Source of the DNA: Hyperoodon ampullatus
Lineage: Eukaryota > Chordata > Mammalia > Artiodactyla > Ziphiidae
Direction of reading: 5' to 3'
Length of the DNA stretch: 64,000 nucleotides
NCBI GenBank assembly: GCA_949752795.1
Contig: OX457057.1
Span: forward strand, 161,549,980-161,613,979
How positions within the stretch are numbered: position 1 is the stretch's first letter; each line of letters opens with the position of its first letter. The notes beneath the pieces are model-generated. The model saw only the letters and a list, made by a program, of their open reading frames with translations. It did not search any database and was not told the DNA's origin. Made by a program: the position numbers and the translations under genes. Shown here piece after piece: positions 61,601 to 64,000 of the stretch.

Positions 61601-63913
61601 GTATTCACAATTTTCTGAAAAGGCTATTAAAATACTCCTTTTCCCAATTATGTATCTGTCAGAGGCCAGATGTTTTCATGTACTTCCACCAAAATAAAGT
61701 ATTTCAAGAAATTAAAGACAGAAGCAGATACTGAAATCCAATTTTCTTCTAGTAAGCCAGATATTAGAGATCTGCAAAAATGTAAAACAGTGCACTATTC
61801 TAATTTTCATAAAAGTTATTTTTCATAAAATGTTATTTATATTCAGAAAAATGAATTTATCATTATTTTTAAACAATATTTTAAATTTTTTACAGTTTTA
61901 ATTTCTATATGATAAATATTGATAAACAAAAGTTCTCTTGGGTCCTTAATTTTTAAGAGCCCCGAGACCAAAATGTTTGAGAACTGACTTAGAATGAGAT
62001 ACATGAAAAATACATTGAAAACAACAGATTCCTACCGCATTTCAATCATCATGTCTTCAAGTAACTCTGATGAATCCGTGCTATAGATTCGGATGTAGAA
62101 TTGACTAGGAGAGATGATATACTCCACAAAGACCCCCACGAGGGTACTGGTACCTAATGGGGGTAGTTTGCATAATTTCTTGTCCCGTACAGCATCAGGT
62201 GGGATATCATGATTTGCCATTGCCAAGTTGAGCTGTGATTTGTTAATTTCTACTTGCTACAAGTTAAAAAAAAATCAAAGAAACCACTATAAATCTTTGA
62301 GTAACATTTCAAACTCTATGACAACGTTTCTTAAAATATATTTAGTGAGTCACCTTTATCAGAATTACCTGGCAAATTATAAAAATGAAAATTCTTAGGC
62401 TTTAGCCCAGACTCACTCACTAAAAGTGAGGCCCAAAATTATGCCTTTAAAAAAATTCCCTAGGTGATCCTTACCTACATTAAAATATTAAAAGTACTGT
62501 CTTACGATATTAGGTAAAGAGTGAAAAGTGTGTCACACAACTGCCCTATATAAAATTGAAAACATCGTACTTCAAATACTTAGGCTGAACTAAGAGTCTT
62601 ATCCTACCCAATTCTACCAACAAAGGCAACTTTAAAGAATGGATTAAATTTCAGGGCTTCCCTGGTGGCACAGTGGTTAAGAATTTGCCTGCTACTGCAG
62701 GGGACACGGGTTCGAGCCCTGGTCCGGGAAGATCTAACATGCCGTGGAGCAACTAAGCCCTTGTGCCACAACTAATACTCAAAACTTTTAAGTACTTTAT
62801 ACTTTTAAGGCTTAATACTGAGCCTGCGCTCTAGAGCCTGTGAGCCACAACTACTGAGCCCACACGCCACAACTACTGAAGCCCGCGTGCCTAGAGCCCA
62901 TGCTCCACAAGAAAAGCCACTGCAAGGAGAAGCCCGCACACTGCAACGAAAAGTAGCCCCTGCTCTCCGCAACTAGAGAAAGCCCGCACACAATGACAAA
63001 GACCCAACACAGCCAAAAATAAATAAATTTATTTAAAAAAAAAGAATGGATTAAATTTCAGACTAGTCTTCCAATCAAAAATACGGTTTCTCAAACACTC
63101 TCATTCTCAAATATAGTATTTTCCTTCAGGCCTTTCTATTGTCCTCTAGAAAATATAGCAGGCTCTCCAAACAAAATGTTTTCCTTCCATGAAAGAAGCC
63201 AGGTGTAAAGGGCAGAAGGCAAGAAGAGTAAGCAATTAATTCCTTAGTAACTACAAAATAAGTAATAGGAGATGAGAATACAAAAAGGGAGAAGTGTGTG
63301 TGGAGATATAATAAAGGGGAAAAACAATAAAAGCACCCTCTAACTGAGGCTAGGTGCAGGGGCAACCTGCAGCAGTGCTGAGGCATACAGCTACAACAGA
63401 GCTCCTCAATTCTTCCCTCAAAAGCCATGGAGGGTTGTGAAGCCTACTGAAACACATGGACAGAGAATCAGCAGTGTTATCCTGAAACAACTGTCAAATC
63501 TTCGAAGCCAACTGAAAAGCCTGAAATGAGACTCAAGGAAAGCTAGTTATACAAAAGGCTGAAAACCAGAATAAATGCTGCATAAGGTGACTTCAGACCA
63601 AAGTTCTGGTCTAGCCTAAGAAATCATACATCTAGAAATAAGACTTTTCTCAAACAGAAATTTTGTCTAAAGAAACATTCATTCAGTTACTTTCCATAAT
63701 GCTGAATCTCCAGGGCACAAAGCCATCAAACCTTACTCACCAGCTGTAAAGGCTTTACCACCAGATTAGGCTTCTTGCAAATCTTCTGTTCTGGCTCTTT
63801 GTGGTTTTTTGAAGGGCAATCCTGTGTAGTCTCCTTGATAACAGTAGTAGACAGTGAATTTCTAGGGGGACTGGACACACAAGCTTTGGCTTCTATTTTC
63901 TTATCTGATTGAA
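22408..63913 (-). CDS. TDRD5: TDRD5, tudor domain containing 5: partial gene, 11 C-terminal exons
   Basis: TDRD5 is a germ-cell protein of the chromatoid body/nuage, needed in male germ cells for piRNA production, transposon silencing and spermiogenesis (family knowledge). Here eleven exons on the minus strand join in one frame: 63741-63913, 62036-62256, 59743-59955, 59096-59162, 46624-46824, 45975-46133, 43594-43758, 33331-33513, 32430-32573, 27150-27360 and 22408-22655. They total 1985 nt, i.e. two bases of a split codon plus 661 codons including TGA. All ten internal introns are GT-AG and phases agree at each join. The product covers the linker after the third LOTUS domain, the extended Tudor domain and the C-terminal tail, ending in SVKRMEA. 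The match to human TDRD5 was recognised from memory and is near-continuous. The human protein is about 981 aa, or 1035 with the cassette exon, so roughly 375 N-terminal residues lie beyond 64000. I see no frameshift or premature stop; the gene looks functional. Confidence 0.96.
22656..23879. other. TDRD5 intron 10, proximal part
   Basis: Intronic. Possible decayed hAT-like sequence at about 23315-23555 ('ctagaccagggctact', 'ctgaaaagcactgctgtag'); otherwise unrecognised. Confidence 0.4.
24597..24658 (+). repeat. (GGGA/GGAA)n purine microsatellite
   Basis: A purely purine run. It includes GGGAGGGAGGGAGGG at 24627-24641, a potential G-quadruplex on the plus strand (template strand for TDRD5 transcription is the plus strand). 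Confidence 0.9.
26064..26426 (+). mobile_element. CHR SINE, long form
   Basis: Full head 'ggggcttccctggtggtgca', B-box region 'caggttccatccctggtcc', then the body of repeated 'ccacaactactgagcc' units and an (AAAT)n/(GATA)n tail. The duplication aaaagttaaaca is at 26052-26063 and 26427-26438. Inserted in the old L1. Confidence 0.93.
27150..27360 (-). CDS. TDRD5: TDRD5 exon w10 (C-terminal tail)
   Basis: 211 nt, 70 codons plus one base, [20 protein letters not shown] to PQKHSGS and the first base of a split Val codon. The acceptor is CATTCTGTAG and the donor is CAG|GTAGGT. The region [20 protein letters not shown] matches the human tail and is rich in Ser, Gln and Glu; no domain is recognised. 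It is the only junction downstream of the Tudor domain that is not phase 0. Confidence 0.95.
27615..27736 (-). mobile_element. MIR, split by a SINE (left part)
   Basis: 'cactgagcactcattgtcag' and 'cacaatgctaggttcttgg' are antisense MIR; it continues after the SINE at 28107. Confidence 0.6.
27750..28093 (-). mobile_element. CHR SINE, intermediate form, with apparent 3' transduction
   Basis: Minus-strand SINE with head at 28092. The duplication ttacatcttcttt is at 27737-27749 and 28094-28106. Reading sense, the SINE tail (about 27790-27830) is followed by about 26 bp of unique sequence (27765-27790) and then a second 15-nt A-tail (27750-27764). Its body is intermediate between the short and long CHR forms. 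Confidence 0.88.
28107..28250 (-). mobile_element. MIR, right part
   Basis: 'cagtaagcgacaaggcagag' and 'ctctctgctccatcacaccg' match antisense MIR downstream of the core, continuing the piece at 27615-27736. Confidence 0.6.
28251..29099. other. Intron 9 of the window gene, mostly unrecognised
   Basis: 28250-28320 resembles antisense L2 ('gtccctaaggagctcacag'). A possible MIR piece lies at 28950-29080 ('gagctggattcaaatttttg'). The rest is unrecognised. Confidence 0.4.
29100..29250 (-). mobile_element. MIR fragment
   Basis: 'aggataaactaaggccccaa' and 'ttacactaagccctgctgcc' keep the antisense MIR order. Confidence 0.6.
29508..29697. mobile_element. MER5A-like hAT element
   Basis: Begins 'cagtggtttagagtgctg', contains 'agcatcacctggaagcttgt' and 'gaatctgcattttcacaaga', and ends 'agtttgagaagcattgctc'. 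This is the MER5A layout with complementary ends. Confidence 0.8.
29835..30785 (+). mobile_element. L1 3' end, interrupted by a SINE
   Basis: 'attgctggtgggaatgtaaa', 'acaatggattattcagccat' and 'gaattgtacattttaaatgg' are L1 ORF2-end and 3' UTR landmarks on the plus strand. A short CHR SINE splits it at 29890-30073. Confidence 0.88.
29890..30073 (-). mobile_element. CHR SINE, short form
   Basis: Minus-strand short CHR between duplicated ctataatttttt (29878-29889 and 30074-30085). The head is at 30073; the T-run at 29883-29900 is the tail. Confidence 0.92.
31091..31300 (+). mobile_element. CHR SINE, short form
   Basis: Flanked by aaaaagaaccatgagg (about 31076-31091 and 31299-31314). Body 'ccgcggagcggctgggcccg' and an A20 tail. 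Confidence 0.93.
31340..32095 (+). mobile_element. Old L1 fragments (ORF1 and ORF2 pieces)
   Basis: 31420-31530 resembles L1 ORF1 ('aaataactatgattaacatg'). 31780-32090 is ORF2-like ('tatgggatgcagcaaaggaa', 'aacaaactaagaccaaagtc'). The two are separated by a SINE and a deletion. Confidence 0.65.
31547..31757 (+). mobile_element. CHR SINE, short form
   Basis: Head 'gggcttccctggtggcgcag' and tail 'taccgcaagaaaaaaaaa'. No clear duplication found by eye. Confidence 0.92.
32430..32573 (-). CDS. TDRD5: TDRD5 exon w9 (C-terminal tail)
   Basis: 144 nt, 48 codons, [19 protein letters not shown] to NTGTTRIQK, phase 0-0. The acceptor is CTATAG and the donor is AAG|GTAAAT. It contains the second D-x-W-D-D-x-W segment of the tail, followed by a Lys/Glu-rich stretch. 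Exons w8 and w9 lie about 0.75 kb apart with no young insertion between them. Confidence 0.94.
32574..33330. other. Intron between exons w8 and w9
   Basis: No repeat recognised; AT-rich. Open frames here are extensions of exon w8 or chance. Confidence 0.45.
33331..33513 (-). CDS. TDRD5: TDRD5 exon w8 (C-terminal tail)
   Basis: 183 nt, 61 codons, [20 protein letters not shown] to SCKEMPQK, phase 0-0. The acceptor is ACATTCTAG and the donor is AAG|GTTAGA. The +3 T makes this a weaker donor than its neighbours. The tail here contains a repeated-looking Trp/Asp pattern (DDIWDENW) that recurs in exon w9 (DIWDDPW). These could be short linear motifs; their function is not known to me. Confidence 0.95.
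35171..35388 (+). mobile_element. CHR SINE, short form
   Basis: Duplication aaagaagaatgcta at 35157-35170 and at about 35388-35401; long A-tail (about 28). Confidence 0.93.
35531..35730 (+). mobile_element. CHR SINE, short form
   Basis: Duplication aaaacatattgata at 35517-35530 and 35731-35744. The tail is only A11 preceded by GGGG. Confidence 0.92.
35793..39250 (+). mobile_element. L1 with 5' UTR, ORF1 and ORF2 N-terminal/RT remnants
   Basis: A GC-rich 5' UTR with repeated 'ccagc' units (35793-36120) is followed by a TATA-like 'ctatataaggccac'. ORF1 remnants span about 36240-37060 ('cagaaactttgcaggccag'). ORF2 starts near 37640 ('taaatgtaaatggactaaat') and runs to the RT entry at 38900-39160 ([20 protein letters not shown]). 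It breaks off at about 39245, where the ORF2 sequence stops in 'atatcactgatgaa'. Antisense to TDRD5. Confidence 0.85.
37365..37440 (+). repeat. (TG)n(TA)n(CA)n(GA)n compound microsatellite
   Basis: Alternating TG, TA, CA and GA/GGGA tracts within the L1. Partly self-complementary, as tg...ca flanks a ta core. Confidence 0.9.
39251..39965 (+). mobile_element. L1 3' end (old family)
   Basis: 'attcatagcagcttcatctg' and 'ggattgtatcaatgtcaata' with 'ccgcacatgaatcttttagt' match an old L1M 3' UTR. A short (CA)n lies at 39738-39753. Confidence 0.75.
40781..40978 (+). mobile_element. CHR SINE, short form with small deletion
   Basis: Duplication aaaaactataacacctt at 40764-40780 and about 40979-40995. 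It lacks about 14 bp present in sister copies after 'cctgcgcgtcc'. Confidence 0.93.
41117..41416 (+). mobile_element. CHR SINE, intermediate/long form
   Basis: Duplication aagaatcgcagatacag at 41100-41116 and 41417-41433. It carries both the 'gagaggcccgcgcactgcga' of the short form and the long-form 3' body ('actagagaaagccctcgcac'). Confidence 0.93.
43251..43593 (-). other. Intron after the cassette exon, with an unexplained open frame
   Basis: A minus-strand frame is open from about 43515 to a TGA at 43267-43269, encoding [15 protein letters not shown] and later [30 protein letters not shown] site at 43464 would splice in phase from exon w7. It is not part of the TDRD5 protein I know. It could be a cryptic or alternative 3' exon, or chance. 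Confidence 0.3.
43594..43758 (-). CDS. TDRD5: TDRD5 exon w7, symmetric cassette exon
   Basis: 165 nt, 55 codons, [15 protein letters not shown] to [10 protein letters not shown]. The acceptor is TATCTACTAG and the donor is GAG|GTAGGA. Both ends are phase 0, so inclusion or skipping keeps the frame. In the common human protein that I recall, the exon w6 equivalent joins directly to DEIPTGMP (exon w8), and a longer isoform of about 1035 aa has roughly 54 more residues; this exon fits that difference. Its composition is charged and Lys/Glu-rich, with no recognised domain. Alternative use is inferred, not seen. Confidence 0.85.
43925..44260 (-). mobile_element. L2 fragment
   Basis: 'aacatttatggagtacagat' and 'cccagctctaaaggaactca' fit the antisense L2 3' region; diverged. 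Confidence 0.55.
44527..44860 (-). mobile_element. CHR SINE, long form
   Basis: Duplication actaatttta at 44517-44526 and 44861-44870. Head at 44860. One of only three CHR copies in the TDRD5 body that lie in the gene's sense direction. Confidence 0.93.
44975..45045 (-). mobile_element. Short cetartiodactyl L1 3' end
   Basis: 'tttacaatgttgtgttagtt' with 'caggtgtacagcgaagt' is the last part of the cetartiodactyl L1 3' UTR, 5'-truncated to about 70 bp. Confidence 0.75.
45255..45485 (+). mobile_element. MIR
   Basis: 'atcatttaacttcttactta', 'atctaaaatggggatcctaa' and 'ttagaacggtgcctgccatg' follow the MIR order. Confidence 0.75.
45770..45945 (+). mobile_element. MIR
   Basis: 'cctcagtttcgtcatcagta', 'agggattttataagtattaa' and 'tggcatatagtaagtactca' match MIR. 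It ends 30 bp before TDRD5 exon w6's donor. Confidence 0.8.
45975..46133 (-). CDS. TDRD5: TDRD5 exon w6 (C-terminal tail)
   Basis: 159 nt, 53 codons, from [15 protein letters not shown] to KERELYTM. The acceptor is AATCCTAG and the donor is ATG|GTAAGA, phase 0-0. The conserved block [20 protein letters not shown] matches human TDRD5 closely. It begins the acidic/serine-rich C-terminal tail after the extended Tudor domain; no domain is recognised here. The intron to exon w5 is only about 490 bp and lacks an obvious young repeat. Confidence 0.95.
46624..46824 (-). CDS. TDRD5: TDRD5 exon w5 (second SN-like half)
   Basis: 201 nt, 67 codons, from [19 protein letters not shown] to CRENVPSK. The acceptor is GTGTTTCAG and the donor is AAG|GTAGAG, phase 0 at both ends. 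[20 protein letters not shown] is the strand pair closing the SN-like fold of the extended Tudor domain. The acceptor region is unusual: a CHR SINE in the opposite orientation starts only 29 nt upstream of the exon (46854), so the branch site must lie in the surviving 29 nt or in duplicated target DNA. Confidence 0.96.
46854..47063 (+). mobile_element. CHR SINE, short form, 29 nt from a TDRD5 acceptor
   Basis: Duplication aagatatgagattcag at 46838-46853 and 47064-47079. The SINE is antisense to TDRD5, so its A-tail gives a T-run in the pre-mRNA followed by GCGGTACGCAG, a potential 3' splice site. Confidence 0.94.
47290..48490 (+). mobile_element. HAL1/L1 ORF1-type element
   Basis: An ORF1-like series with no ORF2: 'aaagtggaaggtgatttgga', 'agagataatggctgggaatt', 'gaataaatccacacataaac'. 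This fits a HAL1 (half-L1) or an L1 5' half; diverged. Confidence 0.6.
52960..53288 (+). mobile_element. CHR SINE, long form
   Basis: Head 'gggacttccctggtggtgca', B box 'ggttcgatccctggtcc' close to tRNA, long body and (AAAT)n tail. Inserted in L1 ORF2. Confidence 0.92.
53346..53553 (+). mobile_element. CHR SINE, short form
   Basis: Duplication aaaaatgggcagagg at about 53331-53345 and 53554-53568. Inserted in L1 sequence only about 60 bp from the previous SINE. Confidence 0.92.
54539..54907 (+). mobile_element. CHR SINE, long form
   Basis: Duplication aaatatcct at 54529-54537 and 54908-54916. Long body with three 'ccacaactactga'-type units. Confidence 0.9.
55207..55415 (+). mobile_element. 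CHR SINE, short form
   Basis: Duplication aagaataagcaca at 55194-55206 and 55416-55428. The A-tail is interrupted by a G. Confidence 0.93.
55495..55701 (+). mobile_element. CHR SINE, short form
   Basis: Duplication gaaatccta at 55486-55494 and 55702-55710. Confidence 0.93.
55918..56125 (+). mobile_element. CHR SINE, short form
   Basis: Duplication agaaattcgtgttcta at 55902-55917 and, with one mismatch (C to T), at 56126-56141. Confidence 0.92.
56640..56802 (-). mobile_element. L2 fragment, left part
   Basis: 'tggagcacctaccatgcacc' and 'gatctaggcactggagatac' are the antisense L2 end. The L2 is split by a SINE+L1 insertion and resumes at 57573. Confidence 0.8.
56814..57216 (+). mobile_element. 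Older CHR/tRNA-Glu SINE with tandem body units
   Basis: The head 'tccctggtggtctagtggtt' is identical to tRNA-Glu over the A box, unlike the other copies, so this is an early form. The body holds at least four 'ccacaactag/ctactgagcccgcac' units. The tail is (AAAG)7. The left duplication agataaaacaa (56803-56813) recurs not here but after the adjacent L1 piece. Confidence 0.88.
57181..57213 (+). repeat. (GAAA)n microsatellite
   Basis: About seven units of gaaa forming the SINE tail. Confidence 0.95.
57217..57561 (+). mobile_element. Cetartiodactyl L1 3' UTR, 5'-truncated
   Basis: 'tggtacagatgaacctattt', 'gggaacctgctgtatagcac' and 'aaagcaattatactccaatt' are the young cetartiodactyl L1 3' UTR. 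It ends in an A-rich tail followed by agataaaacaa at 57562-57572, the same sequence that lies before the SINE at 56814. Confidence 0.88.
57573..57800 (-). mobile_element. L2 fragment, right part
   Basis: Continues the L2 of 56640-56802: 'tgatgatgaatgactgaaga' and then 'gcatgggcaaaagccctaag' keep the antisense L2 order. Confidence 0.75.
57801..58479. other. Intron, mostly unrecognised, with a 12-bp inverted repeat
   Basis: tttagccctgac at 57842-57853 and gtcagggctaaa at 57885-57896 are perfect reverse complements, 31 nt apart. No other feature seen. Confidence 0.6.
58480..59085 (+). mobile_element. L2 3' region
   Basis: 'ttagttgctcccctgtctgg', 'ctccctttgcctgaaatgtc' and 'gaattgttcttggcatcaaa' follow the L2 3' consensus over 600 bp and end 11 bp before TDRD5 exon w4's donor side. 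Confidence 0.8.
59096..59162 (-). CDS. TDRD5: TDRD5 exon w4 (Tudor / SN junction)
   Basis: 67 nt: one base completing Lys, then 22 codons running from [13 protein letters not shown] to WVRPVE. The acceptor is TGTTGCAG and the donor is GAG|GTATGT. This short exon links the Tudor core to the second SN-like half; the [10 protein letters not shown] motif follows the Tudor barrel in many TDRD proteins. Phase 2 start, phase 0 end. The following intron (to 46824) is about 12 kb and almost entirely repeats. Confidence 0.96.
59163..59742. other. Intron between exons w3 and w4
   Basis: A short (AAAT)n lies at 59395-59413 flanked by repeated 'aaaatataggtagga' (59367 and 59412), i.e. a small duplication. 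Otherwise nothing recognised. Confidence 0.45.
59743..59955 (-). CDS. TDRD5: TDRD5 exon w3 (Tudor core)
   Basis: 213 nt encoding about 71 residues, from [17 protein letters not shown] to SSLRFL and a split Lys codon. The acceptor is TTCCACAG and the donor is CAA|GTGAGT. This is the Tudor core: [18 protein letters not shown] forms the first strands and [14 protein letters not shown] the last ones. The aromatic and acidic residues expected to cage symmetric dimethyl-arginine (WWYR, FYPDFGN) are all present, so the binding site looks intact. A Gly-Lys-rich loop (HGILGKEE) differs from the human HRVLEKQE that I recall. Confidence 0.97.
59956..60416. other. Intron, nothing recognised
   Basis: AT-rich; no repeat identified with confidence. 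Confidence 0.45.
60417..61991 (+). mobile_element. Internally deleted hAT DNA transposon with transposase remnants
   Basis: Ends read 'cagtagctctctaagtgtag' and, at the right, 'accaaaatgtttgagaactg', the inverted ends of hAT elements. Plus-strand translation retains fragments of a ZBED5/FAM200-like transposase, e.g. FMEHHF near 60940, FKKLPLVKF near 61560 and [11 protein letters not shown] near 61620, with stops between. A (GT)n lies at 60880-60897. Flanks attttaaag-like/acttagaa give only a weak 8-bp duplication. Non-functional. Confidence 0.75.
62036..62256 (-). CDS. TDRD5: TDRD5 exon w2 (first half of SN-like part of extended Tudor)
   Basis: 221 nt: 73 codons plus two bases, from [11 protein letters not shown] to DMMIEM and a split Arg codon (CG|G). 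The acceptor is AACTTGTAG and the donor is GCG|GTAGGA. The stretch [20 protein letters not shown] is the beta-strand pair that opens the staphylococcal-nuclease-like part of an extended Tudor domain; such domains wrap two SN halves around the Tudor core. The upstream [16 protein letters not shown] segment matches the human protein closely. Phase 0 start, phase 2 end. Confidence 0.95.
62340..62480. mobile_element. MER5-like hAT fragment
   Basis: 'tatcagaattacctggcaaa', 'ggctttagcccagactcact' and 'ccctaggtgatccttaccta' fit the MER5 layout. Confidence 0.5.
62655..63040 (+). mobile_element. CHR SINE, long form, with an internal insertion
   Basis: Long duplication aaagaatggattaaatttca, extended by g, at 62634-62654 and 63041-63061. 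Inside the body, at about 62775-62818, some 43 bp of AT-rich foreign sequence interrupts the usual 'ccacaactactgagcctg'; it is bordered by taatact repeats. Confidence 0.93.
63062..63740. other. Intron between exons w1 and w2, proximal part
   Basis: No repeat or gene recognised; the 100-codon minus frame at 63126-63428 has no support. Confidence 0.45.
63741..63913 (-). CDS. TDRD5: TDRD5 exon w1 (linker before Tudor domain)
   Basis: 173 nt: two bases of a split Val codon followed by 57 codons, from [11 protein letters not shown] to NLVVKPLQL. The acceptor is TTTAG at 63914-63915 and the donor is CTG|GTGAGT. The reading frame stays open upstream to about 63970, but human TDRD5 as I recall it enters this exon at VQSDKK, which fixes the acceptor at 63914. 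This is a basic, Ser/Lys-rich, probably disordered linker between the third LOTUS domain and the extended Tudor domain. It ends in phase 0. Confidence 0.9.
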
Positions 63914-64000
63914 CTAAACATGAATTTCTGACTGATGACACAGCTCCATCTGAAATGACCAATAGAGGAGCCTATGTATATCTATTAAAATAATTTGGAA

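Noticed and set aside
63914..63971. Upstream extension of TDRD5 exon w1 to an acceptor at 63949 or 63971
   Set aside because: The frame is open there and both sites are plausible, but the known protein enters at VQSDKK, which matches the TTTAG acceptor at 63914.
1..64000. CRISPR array, operon, phage or integron
   Set aside because: Repeats here are dispersed retroelements, not regularly spaced, and the sequence is plainly mammalian.

Overview
This is a mammalian nuclear window, almost certainly from a cetacean. It has GT-AG spliced exons, L1/L2/MIR/hAT interspersed repeats, and 20 copies of the tRNA-Glu-derived CHR SINE whose head reads 'gggcttccctggtggcgcag'. More than half of the copies are the short, roughly 200 bp form that I associate with whales and dolphins. 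Nothing bacterial, no CRISPR array and no RNA gene is present.

The only protein-coding gene I can support is TDRD5 (tudor domain containing 5), on the minus strand. Eleven exons, from 63913 down to the stop codon at 22408, make one uninterrupted reading frame of 661 codons including the stop. This is the C-terminal part of the protein: the linker after the third LOTUS domain, the extended Tudor domain, and the long C-terminal tail. The 5' exons (start codon and LOTUS domains) lie beyond 64000. Every junction is GT-AG and the phases match across all introns. One 55-codon exon (43594-43758) is symmetric (phase 0-0) and corresponds to the exon that, as I recall, separates the long and short human isoforms.

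Layout: 1-22.4 kb is intergenic DNA downstream of TDRD5, with a decayed L1 (287-1470), L2 pieces, a long L2 with reverse-transcriptase remnants (7265-8805) holding a palindromic MITE-like element, two MIRs, a 3 kb 5'-truncated L1 (10716-13737) and one CHR SINE. It also holds a 13-bp perfect inverted repeat with two TGACGCCA half-sites (6636-6669) and a CTCF-like motif (10136-10152). 22.4-63.9 kb is TDRD5, whose introns consist mostly of L1 fossils and CHR SINEs. These lie overwhelmingly on the plus strand, antisense to the gene. 60.4-62.0 kb is an internally deleted hAT element with transposase remnants. 63.9-64 kb is intron.

I found no undescribed multi-gene system. The observations most worth checking are: a CHR SINE inserted 29 nt upstream of a TDRD5 3' splice site that duplicated the likely branch site and brought a T-run plus AG acceptor; two CHR insertions that appear to carry 3'-transduced sequence inside their target-site duplications; a compound SINE+L1 insertion enclosed by one duplication; an unexplained open frame just downstream of the TDRD5 cassette exon; and the intergenic inverted repeat.
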